Shown: piece by piece, positions 7,860 through 14,645 of the stretch
How the letters are laid out: each line of letters begins with the position of its first letter
How positions within the stretch are numbered: position 1 is the stretch's first letter
Source: Burkholderiales bacterium
Lineage (GTDB): Bacteria > Pseudomonadota > Gammaproteobacteria > Burkholderiales > SG8-41
NCBI GenBank assembly: GCA_019634975.1
Contig: JAHCAI010000007.1
Coordinates: 112,271-176,270, forward strand
Reading direction: 5' to 3'
Length of the DNA: 64,000 bases
Program-made: the position numbers and the translations under genes
Notes under the pieces: generated by a model
Databases searched by the model: none
Told to the model about the DNA's origin: nothing
Seen by the model: the letters and a program-made list of their open reading frames with translations, nothing else

Positions 7860-8306
7860 GTCACGGTCCACATTCAGTGTGCCTTTCCAGGACCGGATAC
7901 GAACACGATCATATTGTCCAATTAGATCGTCGGGCAAAAGCGGTCGTCCGTCCTCGATGGTGCTCCAAGCAACTAATTCGCCTTCCTCCCACCACGAGAC
8001 CACAGGAATCTTCTCATTGACCAGATCAACCACAAAGCGAACCGCAGACTCAGCGCCACCATCGCCGATTTGAGCGCCAAAATGGCCATGGTAATAGTCA
8101 AACCCAACAATCATTTCACCATAGGATGTGGTGACGGAAAGTCCGTTGGCAGCCGATGATCCAGGCGGCGCTTCAACTTCTAGCCGAAGATAGCCCGACC
8201 CATCATCGGCTCGCTCAATTTTCGCAAGCCCTTGCCACTGGGGAAACTGCGCGAATAGATGCTTAGCCACGTCGCGCGAAAAGTCATCAAGGCTTGCCGT
8301 GTCCAT
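7854..8306 (-). CDS. Cassette 1 protein of unknown function
   Basis: 150 aa, soluble, acidic, not recognised. No signal peptide or membrane segment. Visible stretches: a helical N-terminus (LDDFSRDVAKHLFAQFPQW), a beta-rich middle (GYLRLEVEAPPGS, GLSVTTSYGEMIVGFDYYHGHFG), then VRFVVDLVNEKIPVVSWWEEGELVAWSTIE. The HGHFG and WWEEGE pieces recall short cassette-borne proteins of immunity or unknown type, but I assign no function. The start is ATG at 8306, only three bases after the GTTAGGC recombination site, so any ribosome binding must use attI-derived sequence. The stop is inside attC. As the first cassette it should be the best expressed from any Pc promoter in attI/intI. Confidence 0.75.
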   Translation of the reverse strand: MDTASLDDFSRDVAKHLFAQFPQWQGLAKIERADDGSGYLRLEVEAPPGSSAANGLSVTTSYGEMIVGFDYYHGHFGAQIGDGGAESAVRFVVDLVNEKIPVVSWWEEGELVAWSTIEDGRPLLPDDLIGQYDRVRIRSWKGTLNVDRDA

Positions 8307-8309
8307 GAC

Positions 8310-8366
8310 GCCTAACGTGATTTAGACCGCAAAACTGCGGCATAACAGCGGGGCTTGCGGTCTAAC
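8310..8366 (-). other. attI recombination site
   Basis: On the minus strand the region ends in GTTAGGC (8310-8316), the core site where cassette 1 joins. It is preceded by CGGTCTAAATCAC and further up by TGTTATGC.GCAG and GTTAGACCGCA. This order (two direct-repeat-like GTTA boxes, an inverted CTAAA box and the GTTAGGC core) parallels attI1 of class 1 integrons as I remember it. An 11-base perfect inverted repeat (8322-8332 with 8355-8365) lies inside. Position between intI and cassette 1 is as required. Confidence 0.8.
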
Positions 8367-8420
8367 ATTCCTGCCTCCCGTGCCAGAACTTGCTTTTATT
8401 CAAAAGCTTGGCTTAGACTA

Positions 8421-8436
8421 CTGTATATATGTACAG
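8421..8436 (+). promoter_or_regulatory. LexA (SOS) box over the intI start codon
   Basis: CTGTATATATGTACAG is a perfect CTG-N10-CAG LexA operator with the alternating TA centre. The intI ATG (8429-8431) is inside it. LexA control of integron integrases is established for class 1 and Vibrio integrons. Candidate promoter elements TTGCTT (8390-8395) and TAGACT (8414-8419), with an 18-base spacer, would start transcription near the ATG, suggesting a very short leader. Confidence 0.88.
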
Positions 8437-9511
8437 GTTTAACAAAAAGGCCAAACCCGTCAGGCCGCCTCTACAGTCCACCCGGCTACTGGATCAGCTC
8501 CGGGAGCGCATCCGTTATTTGCATTACAGCTTAAGGACCGAGAAGACTTACGTCTACTGGGTGCGGTCTTTCATCCACTGGCACAAGCTGCGCCATCCGG
8601 CCGGGATGGGCAAACCCGAGGTCGAGGCTTATCTCACCTGGCTGGCCTGTCAGCGCTCTGTATCACCTTCCACTCACAGACAGGCGCTGTCGGCGCTGTT
8701 GTTCCTCTACAAGGAAGTGCTGGAAATCGAATTGCCCTGGCTGGACGAAATCGGGCGCCCCCGCGCTCGTGAACGACTGCCGACCGTACTGTCGCGTGAA
8801 GAGGTTGAGCGAATGCTGGCCTTGATGGAGGGCGAAGTCGGGCTGCTGGCGCGACTTCTGTACGGCACCGGAATGCGCCTGATGGAGGGCTTGCGGCTGA
8901 GGGTCAAGGATGTCGATTTCGACCGGCGCTCGATCATCGTTCGCGAGGGCAAGGGCGGGAAAGACCGCGTCGTGATGCTGCCGCAGTCGCTGCGCCAGGC
9001 CCTGCACGAACAGCTCGCACGTTCACGCGCCTTGTGGGCGGAGGATCGTGCTGCGCATTTGCCCGGTGTTGAGATGCCTGATGCGCTTGCACGCAAATAC
9101 CCGCGTGCTGCTGAAACCTGGACCTGGCACTGGGTCTTTCCGTCACCGACGCTGTCCACCGATCCCCGCAGCGGAATCCGCCGCCGTCATCATCTGTATG
9201 AAGAACGATTGCAGCGCGCGATCAAGAAAGCGGTGGCACGCGCGGATATCCACAAGCCGGTTTCGGTCCATACGCTGCGCCACAGTTTTGCGACGCACTT
9301 GCTGCAGGGCGGTTATGACATCCGCACCGTGCAGGAACTGCTGGGTCATTCGGATGTGAAAACCACGATGATCTACACGCATGTGCTGAAAGTGGGCGGT
9401 GGTGGTGTAATCAGCCCGCTGGATACGGCGCCGGGGATGCCGCGGGTGGAGCAATCCGGGGCCTTGTACGGCATCACGCCGCAGGCCGGAATTTCACAAA
9501 TATATCAATAA
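8429..9511 (+). CDS. intI: Integron integrase (tyrosine recombinase)
   Basis: 360 aa. IntI catalyses attI x attC cassette insertion and attC x attC excision. Catalytic residues are R150 (GTGMR), H281 and R284 (HTLRH), H307 (LGHSD) and Y316 (MIYTH). The IntI-specific extra domain is present at about 215-260 ([17 protein letters not shown], then [18 protein letters not shown]), which separates it from XerC/D. The N-terminal [15 protein letters not shown] and [14 protein letters not shown] resemble the class 1/environmental proteobacterial group. ATG 8429 is the only start and overlaps the LexA box; no Shine-Dalgarno sequence is visible. After SPLD (about 332) there is a tail of 28 residues, longer than in IntI1, and its stop codon lies inside a 25-base repeat. 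The frame appears intact. Confidence 0.97.
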   Translation: MYRFNKKAKPVRPPLQSTRLLDQLRERIRYLHYSLRTEKTYVYWVRSFIHWHKLRHPAGMGKPEVEAYLTWLACQRSVSPSTHRQALSALLFLYKEVLEIELPWLDEIGRPRARERLPTVLSREEVERMLALMEGEVGLLARLLYGTGMRLMEGLRLRVKDVDFDRRSIIVREGKGGKDRVVMLPQSLRQALHEQLARSRALWAEDRAAHLPGVEMPDALARKYPRAAETWTWHWVFPSPTLSTDPRSGIRRRHHLYEERLQRAIKKAVARADIHKPVSVHTLRHSFATHLLQGGYDIRTVQELLGHSDVKTTMIYTHVLKVGGGGVISPLDTAPGMPRVEQSGALYGITPQAGISQIYQ

Positions 9512-9526
9512 AATCAAGTACTTATA
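9502..9526 (+). repeat. 25-base AT-rich repeat, copy B
   Basis: Same orientation as copy A (2303-2327), one mismatch. It covers the last codons and stop (9509-9511) of intI, so the final residues QIYQ of the integrase are encoded by the repeat. This may mark the outer boundary of the integron. Confidence 0.7.
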
Positions 9527-9585
9527 TTGTTTCTGCCCGGCAAGCCCCACTGACTTGGGCGCGTTTGAATCGTCCCGGTCTTCCC

Positions 9586-10650
9586 TCAAAACTCGATCCC
9601 GACATTGACTGAGTAGAAACGCTGCTGGCCGCCTCCGGCAATGGGGGTGCGGAATTCCTCGCTGCGCTTGATGCGGGTCACCGACAGGCGGACCTTGTCG
9701 ATGCGCATCGACAGCCCGGCGGTGAAGTCGTACACCGCATCGCGGCGCGCCACACCGGGGCCATCGCGGAACAGCGAGCCGTCGAGGAAAATGTTGTGGC
9801 CGATCAGACGGCCGTCGACGCCGGCGAAGGCAAACCATTCCCAGGGCTGGCGGCGGCCGGCATCGTGTTCGCTGCGCGTGTTCTTCAGCATCGCGCCGCC
9901 GGGCTCGATGCCGTCGGGGCCGAAGCCGGTCATGTTCTGCCCGATGCGGACGATGCCGCCGGCGCGCACCAGGGTCATGATGCTGCCGATGCTGGCGCCG
10001 GCATGCGGCACGAACTGCAAGCCGTTGCTGTCGCCGTAACGCCGCTTGTGCAGGTAAGTCACCAGCAGGCCGGGTTCGGCACGGATCTGGTTGCCCCAGC
10101 CTTTGGGCTCGGGCGCATCGACGATGTACTTGTGCCAGAAGGTCTGCACCTGCCGGCCCAGCGCCGGCGGGCCGACGAAACCGAGATCGACCTCGACCGT
10201 ATGCAGCCGGTCTTCCTTGACGCTTTGCGCAACCGCGCCGATGTACGACCACGCCGCCCAGGGCCGGTCGAAGGGTTGCGGCGCGGCGATGGTGATGTCG
10301 CGCGGGGTGTAGAGGTTCTGCCCGATGAACAGGCCGAAGTGATTGCTCGCCCCGTCGCTGATCGCGTCGAGCAGCGCGTTGGGCGGGCGGCTGATCAGCC
10401 GGGTGACGCGGTCCGCCGGCACGCCGCCGCCGATCTTGATGCCGTTGGTGTAGTACTGGTCGGTGCCGCCGAAGGAATCGTTTTCGATGAACACCTGGAT
10501 CTCGCTGCCGCGCAGATCCCAGGGTGCGCCCTCGCCGGACACGGCCCCCGCAACGGGCCAGGCCGGCAACAGCAGCAGCGTCGTCAGTAGGGTCCGAAGT
10601 AAGTGCCTGCCAACTGTCGGGTGGGTCAAAAAATCCTTATAAGTCAACAC
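9586..10650 (-). CDS. Outer-membrane lipid A deacylase, LpxR/DUF2219 family
   Basis: 354 aa. A signal peptide at about 13-36 (LLRTLLTTLLLLPAWPVAGA) is followed by a 12-strand-type beta-barrel protein ending in the aromatic VGIEF expected of outer-membrane proteins. Family motifs: FIENDSFGGTDQYYTNG (N57 and D58 correspond to the Asn-Asp of LpxR) and a histidine in QTFWHKY (H173), matching the LpxR catalytic His region. LpxR removes the 3'-acyloxyacyl group of lipid A in a Ca2+-dependent way; whether this homologue does so is inferred. The start is GTG at 10650, overlapping the end of the enolase-superfamily gene by 14 bases, so the two are probably coupled although they share no obvious pathway. 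A TTG further in would also work as a start. Confidence 0.82.
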   Translation of the reverse strand: MLTYKDFLTHPTVGRHLLRTLLTTLLLLPAWPVAGAVSGEGAPWDLRGSEIQVFIENDSFGGTDQYYTNGIKIGGGVPADRVTRLISRPPNALLDAISDGASNHFGLFIGQNLYTPRDITIAAPQPFDRPWAAWSYIGAVAQSVKEDRLHTVEVDLGFVGPPALGRQVQTFWHKYIVDAPEPKGWGNQIRAEPGLLVTYLHKRRYGDSNGLQFVPHAGASIGSIMTLVRAGGIVRIGQNMTGFGPDGIEPGGAMLKNTRSEHDAGRRQPWEWFAFAGVDGRLIGHNIFLDGSLFRDGPGVARRDAVYDFTAGLSMRIDKVRLSVTRIKRSEEFRTPIAGGGQQRFYSVNVGIEF

Positions 10651-11752
10651 GATACTTCTTCATCTTGCGGGGATCCAGGGTCAGACCGATGCCCGGCCCC
10701 GGCGGCAGGATCAGCCGGCCATTCTTGATCACCGGCTCCTCATTGGCGACATGGTCCTTGGCATCGATGAAGCTGGAGAATTCATGCGCATGCGGCGTGG
10801 CATAGGTGCTGGCGAAATGCGCGGCGGCAACACAGCCGATCTGCATGTCGGCCTGGGTGCCGTTGTGGGCCGGCGTGTAGTAGGACTTGGCCAGCGCGAG
10901 GATCTGACGCGACTGGGTGTAACCGGTGCGCGCGCACTTGATCACCAGCGCGCGGATGCCGCCGAGTTTCAGTTCGTGCAGCACGTCGTCCGGGGTCATG
11001 CAGGAATCGTCGCCCGAGATGGGGATGCGGGTGCGCTCGGCGCAGAAGCGCTTGCCGGCGCCGTCGCGCATGGGGATCGGTTCCTCGATCAGCACCACCT
11101 TCACTTCCTCGAAGTAAGGACTCATTTCCAGCAGATCCTGCGAGGAATAACCCTGGTTGCAGTCAATGGTGATCTCGTGGTCGTCGCCGACCAGCCGGCG
11201 CAGCGCGCGCAGCAGCGCGATGTCGCGCTTCCTGTCGATGCCGCATTTGACCTTCCAGGCCTTGAAACCGTACTGCCGGATCATGCGTTCGGCCTCAGCC
11301 AGCATGTCCTTGTTCGAGCCCAGCATCAGCCGGCGGTTGACCGGCAGCGCCTTGGGCGTGCCGCCGAGCAGCTCGGCGCAGCTGATGCCGAGATGTTTGG
11401 CCTGGGCGTCGAACAGGGCCATGTCGAGCGCCGACTTCGCCGCCGGATTGCCGGCGTACTGGTCGAGCACCGCCCACAGGCCGGCAATGTCGAAGGCGCC
11501 GAGATTTTTCAGCTTGGGCGCGAAATGGTCCTGGATAATGGTGGCGATCGACTGTTGCGTTTCGCCGTAGATCGTCGGCCGCGGCGGCGCATCGGCAATG
11601 CCCTGGGTGCCGTCGGACAGGGTGATGACGACAATGACGTTGTCGATGTTCCTGATTTCCCCGCGCGCCCATTTGATCGGATGCAGCAGGGGCACGACGA
11701 CGGGGATGGCTTCGACGGAACGGATGCTGAGAGTGCTGTCAGTGTTTTTCAT
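10637..11752 (-). CDS. Enolase-superfamily enzyme (mandelate racemase/muconate lactonizing type)
   Basis: 371 aa from ATG 11752 (MKNTDSTLSIRSVEA); the frame is open to 11842 without homologous sequence. N-terminal capping domain with VPLLHPIKWA and PTIYGE, then the TIM barrel. Barrel-end residues are KVK (AWKVKCG), metal ligands D (ITIDCNQ), E (LIEEP) and D (ISGDD), and a second Lys in ALVIKCARTG. The KxK plus Lys pattern is that of the muconate lactonizing enzyme subgroup. Substrates of this group include muconates, dipeptides and N-acyl amino acids and cannot be read from sequence. It lies 218 bases downstream of a carboxyltransferase gene, separated by a hairpin-rich repeat, so it may be a separate transcript. 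Confidence 0.87.
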   Translation of the reverse strand: MKNTDSTLSIRSVEAIPVVVPLLHPIKWARGEIRNIDNVIVVITLSDGTQGIADAPPRPTIYGETQQSIATIIQDHFAPKLKNLGAFDIAGLWAVLDQYAGNPAAKSALDMALFDAQAKHLGISCAELLGGTPKALPVNRRLMLGSNKDMLAEAERMIRQYGFKAWKVKCGIDRKRDIALLRALRRLVGDDHEITIDCNQGYSSQDLLEMSPYFEEVKVVLIEEPIPMRDGAGKRFCAERTRIPISGDDSCMTPDDVLHELKLGGIRALVIKCARTGYTQSRQILALAKSYYTPAHNGTQADMQIGCVAAAHFASTYATPHAHEFSSFIDAKDHVANEEPVIKNGRLILPPGPGIGLTLDPRKMKKYRVDL

Positions 11753-11878
11753 GGCTGGACTTTCGGTGAAGGCCGCTATTATTCGCTGAAAATGCCGCTG
11801 AGTCATGCCGGCCGGTGGAATACCGGGTTCGGACAAGGGCACATTACGTTCCGGGATCCAGCCGTGTGAAACAAGCCA

Positions 11879-11964
11879 CCGTCATTCCGGACGGGCGGAG
11901 TGCGATCCGGAATCCAGGAAACTCCGGCACAAGCACTGGATTCCGGCATGCGCCGGAATGACGG
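11879..11964. repeat. Nested inverted-repeat (REP-like) element
   Basis: 86 bases with 12-base perfect outer arms (11879-11890 and 11953-11964, CCGTCATTCCGG type) and 11-base perfect inner arms (11907-11917 and 11936-11946, CCGGAATCCAG type). It begins 7 bases after the stop of the carboxyltransferase gene at 11971. The ATTCCGG/CCGGAAT arms are typical of dispersed repeats in proteobacteria; as RNA it would fold strongly and could end or protect the upstream transcript. Confidence 0.8.
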
Positions 11965-11970
11965 CAAGGC

Positions 11971-13503
11971 TCAGAAGCTGGTCGGCCAGGTGCGCATCAG
12001 GTGCTGGCCGACGCCATTGGTCATGCGCATGCGCTGCACCTCGAGCATGCGGATCAGCCAGCTGCGGGTGTCGCGCGGGTCGATGACGTCCTGCGCGGTG
12101 TAGATCGCGGCCATGTCGTAGGGCGAGGTGCCTTTGGACATTTTGGCGACGGCCTCCTTGAACTTCTCCGGTTCTTTCTCGGGATCGACGCCGAACACGA
12201 CTTTCGCGCCGAAATCCGGCTTCATGAAACTGATCTCGGCAGTCACCCAGCAGGCCAGCTCGTCGCAGTTGCCGCCGGCGCCCATGTTGGACACCGCCAG
12301 CCCGTAACTCTTGCGCAGGATCACCGAGATTTTCGGCACGGTCACCAGCGTCATCGCATTGAGCCAGTTCATGACCTTGCCGGTGACGCCCTGCTGCTCG
12401 CCCTCCATGCCGATCAGGAAACCCGGCTGGTCGACCAGCATCACGATCGGGATGTTGAAGGAATCGCAAAGCACGAAAAAAGCCTGCACCTTGCGGCAGG
12501 CATCGGCATCGATGGCGCCGCCCTTGTACAGCGGATTGTTGGCGATGATGCCCACCGATTTGCCGTCGAGCCGCGCCAGCGCGGTGACCAGGGTCTTGCC
12601 GAAACGCGATTTCATTTCAAACATCGAACCGCGGTCGACAATGCACTGGATCACCTTGCGCATGTCGTAGACCTGGTTGGTCGATTCCGGGATGAGGTCC
12701 ATCACGTTGCGGATCGCGTCGTCCGAGCCCTCCGGCACCGGATACTCCGGCGGCGCTTCCATGTAATGGCTCGGCAGATAGGAGAGGAACTGTTTGATCG
12801 CGTCGATCGCCTGCTCGTCGGTGTCGACCACCTGGTCGACGAGGCCGCTGACTTCCGAATGCACGCGCCAGCCGCCGAGTTCCTCGCCGTCGCACTGCTT
12901 GCCGGTGGCCATCGAGATCAGCCGCGGGCTCGACACCGCCATGATCGCGCCCTTGCGCATCACGCAGAAATCCGACATCGAGCCGTACCAGGCCGAGGAA
13001 CCGTAGCAGTGGCCCAGCACGCCGGCCGCCCACGGGACCTCGCGCATGCGCAGGTATTCCTGGGGGTCGTCCTTGGAGCCGATCGAGCCCGCGCCCATCA
13101 CGTCGGGCATGCGCGCGCCGGTGGATTCGCCGAGGAAGACCAGCGGGATGCCGCGCTTTTTGGCGACGGTCTTCATCTGCTTCAGCTTCTTGATGTTGAT
13201 CTGGGCGCTGGAGGCGCCCTTCACCGTGAAGTCGTTGGAAATCGCCGCCACCTCGCGGCCGTTGACGCGGCCGTAACCGGCCACCTTGCCATCGGCCGGC
13301 GTCGTAGTTTTGTCCTCGGGCCGGTTCGACACGCTGAACAGCCCCGATTCGAGAAAGCTTCCGGGATCGAACAGGCGGTCCAGGCGCTCGCGAGCATTGA
13401 GCAGACCCTGCGCCTTGCGCTCGGCGAGCTTTTCAGGTCCGCCCATCGCCAGCGCCTTCTGCCTGCGGGCGTCGAGTTCTTTCAGCAGTTCTTCAAAAGC
13501 CAT
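11971..13503 (-). CDS. Acyl-CoA carboxylase-type carboxyltransferase subunit, copy 1
   Basis: 510 aa from ATG 13503 (MAFEELLKELDARR). Two crotonase-like halves of the biotin-dependent carboxyltransferase fold: an N-half with NDFTVKGASSAQINIKK and GESTGARMPD, and a C-half with KGGAIDADACRKVQAFFVLCDSFNIPIVMLVDQPGFLIG and WLIRMLEVQR. The family moves CO2 between carboxybiotin and an acyl-CoA, as in propionyl-CoA or methylcrotonyl-CoA carboxylase beta subunits, or in decarboxylases. There is no biotin carboxylase or biotin carrier gene in the neighbourhood. A paralogue (14646-16181) lies upstream with a Bug protein between. Specificity cannot be assigned; a heteromeric enzyme of the two copies is possible. 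Confidence 0.88.
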   Translation of the reverse strand: MAFEELLKELDARRQKALAMGGPEKLAERKAQGLLNARERLDRLFDPGSFLESGLFSVSNRPEDKTTTPADGKVAGYGRVNGREVAAISNDFTVKGASSAQINIKKLKQMKTVAKKRGIPLVFLGESTGARMPDVMGAGSIGSKDDPQEYLRMREVPWAAGVLGHCYGSSAWYGSMSDFCVMRKGAIMAVSSPRLISMATGKQCDGEELGGWRVHSEVSGLVDQVVDTDEQAIDAIKQFLSYLPSHYMEAPPEYPVPEGSDDAIRNVMDLIPESTNQVYDMRKVIQCIVDRGSMFEMKSRFGKTLVTALARLDGKSVGIIANNPLYKGGAIDADACRKVQAFFVLCDSFNIPIVMLVDQPGFLIGMEGEQQGVTGKVMNWLNAMTLVTVPKISVILRKSYGLAVSNMGAGGNCDELACWVTAEISFMKPDFGAKVVFGVDPEKEPEKFKEAVAKMSKGTSPYDMAAIYTAQDVIDPRDTRSWLIRMLEVQRMRMTNGVGQHLMRTWPTSF

Positions 13504-13535
13504 GCTTGTGCTTCCGGGGTTTCGCGAGTGAAAGG

Positions 13536-13561
13536 CCGGTCCGGCAATTTTGCCGGACCGG
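13536..13561. terminator. Strong hairpin between the Bug gene and carboxyltransferase 1
   Basis: Perfect 12-base arms (13536-13547 with 13550-13561, CCGGTCCGGCAA and its complement) with a two-base loop. It lies 19 bases after the Bug stop and 32 bases before the next start. There is no T-tract, so it is more likely an mRNA-stabilising or attenuating hairpin than a full terminator. Confidence 0.5.
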
Positions 13562-13580
13562 CGGATTGAGGCCGACGAAG

Positions 13581-14543
13581 TTACAGCTTGAGTCCGAGGT
13601 CCTTCACCAGCTTGCCCCATTTCGCCATGCCCTCGCGGATCGAGCGCGCGATATCTTCCGGCGTGCCGCCGGCGGGATCAATGCCCTCGGCGGCATAGGC
13701 GGCCTTGATTTCCGGAGCCTCGAAGGCGGCATTCACCTCCTTGTTCAGGCGCGTGACGATGGGCTTGGGGGTGCCAGCCGGCGCGAGGATGCCGAACCAG
13801 CTGGCCGCGGTGTAGCCGGGCAGGCCGGCCTCGGACGCGGTCGGCACTTCCGGGAACAGCAGCGACCGCTTGGCGCCGGTCACTGCGAGGCCGCGCAGGC
13901 GGTTGGCCGTCAGGTGGGTGCGCGCGCTGGGGAAAGGCGCGAACATCGTCGGCACATGCCCGCCCACCACGTCGTTCATCGCCGGACCCGCGCCCTTGTA
14001 CGGCACATGCGCCATCTGGATGCCGGCGACTGACTTCAGCTGTTCGGCGAAGAGATGATTCCAGGTGCCGTTGCCGGCCGAAGCGTAGTTGAGCTTGTTC
14101 GGATTTTTCTTCGCGTAGTCGATGAATTCGCGCAGATTCTTCACCGGCACCGAGGGGTGGACGACGATCATGCCCGGGGGCTCGGACACCAGGACCACGG
14201 GCTCGAAGTCCTTGACCGGATCATAGGGCAGGTTCTTGTACAGCGCCGGACCGACAAGGATATTGCCGAATGAGGCGATGACGATGGTATGGCCGTCGGG
14301 TTGTGCCTTGGCCGCCATGTCGACGCCCAGCGTCCCGCCCGCGCCGCCGCGGTTGTCGACGATGACCTGCTGGCCGAGGGCGGCGGTCAGCTTGTTGCCG
14401 ATCAGCCGCGCCTGCACATCGGTATTGCCGCCGGGGGCAAAAGGCACGATGAAGCGGATCGGCTTGGTCGGGTAATTCTGGGCCGCAACCGGGACGGCAA
14501 AGGTCAGCAGCGCAGCGGCAATCAGGGAAAGTCGGATGTTCAT
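13581..14543 (-). CDS. Tripartite tricarboxylate transporter-type substrate-binding protein (Bug/TctC)
   Basis: 320 aa with a signal peptide (MNIRLSLIAAALLTFAVPVAAQ). The mature protein shows the Bug pattern: YPTKPIRFIVPFAPGGNTDVQAR near the N-terminus, VIVDNRGGAGGTLG, NYASAGNGTWNHLFAEQLK, MAHVPYKGAGPAMNDVVGGHV and the SWFGILAPAGTP region. Bug proteins bind small carboxylates in the periplasm, usually without adjacent TctA/TctB membrane subunits, as here. GGAGGAG precedes ATG 14543 at good spacing; the longer frame to 14612 is not used. Its place between two carboxyltransferases suggests that its ligand is the acid whose CoA ester they act on. Confidence 0.92.
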   Translation of the reverse strand: MNIRLSLIAAALLTFAVPVAAQNYPTKPIRFIVPFAPGGNTDVQARLIGNKLTAALGQQVIVDNRGGAGGTLGVDMAAKAQPDGHTIVIASFGNILVGPALYKNLPYDPVKDFEPVVLVSEPPGMIVVHPSVPVKNLREFIDYAKKNPNKLNYASAGNGTWNHLFAEQLKSVAGIQMAHVPYKGAGPAMNDVVGGHVPTMFAPFPSARTHLTANRLRGLAVTGAKRSLLFPEVPTASEAGLPGYTAASWFGILAPAGTPKPIVTRLNKEVNAAFEAPEIKAAYAAEGIDPAGGTPEDIARSIREGMAKWGKLVKDLGLKL

Positions 14544-14645
14544 GTGATGCTCCTCCAGGTTAAGCGGGACACGCGGCGGTCTTGTCCGATGCCGCCTGCG
14601 GCGATGCCCCATGCAGCGATGTCCGCTGCCGTTGCAGAAAACAGA

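Larger units (their letters stand above)
7328..9511. mobile_element. Integron: intI, attI and two gene cassettes
   Basis: A complete integron. intI (8429-9511, plus strand) diverges from an array on the minus strand: attI (8310-8366), cassette 1 (7788-8315) and cassette 2 (7334-7787). Cassette borders agree with each other: cassette 1 begins TTAGGC and its attC opens with GCCTAAC; cassette 2 begins TTAGAT and its attC opens with ATCTAAC. This is what IntI-mediated insertion produces. No transposase, resistance gene or 3' conserved segment is present, so it looks chromosomal/sedentary rather than a clinical class 1 element. Confidence 0.9.

Noticed and set aside
12001..13569. Plus-strand frame of 522 codons opposite carboxyltransferase 1
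   Set aside because: Mirror-frame shadow; His/Asp/Ala/Arg-rich translation without motifs, whereas the minus strand encodes a clear family member.
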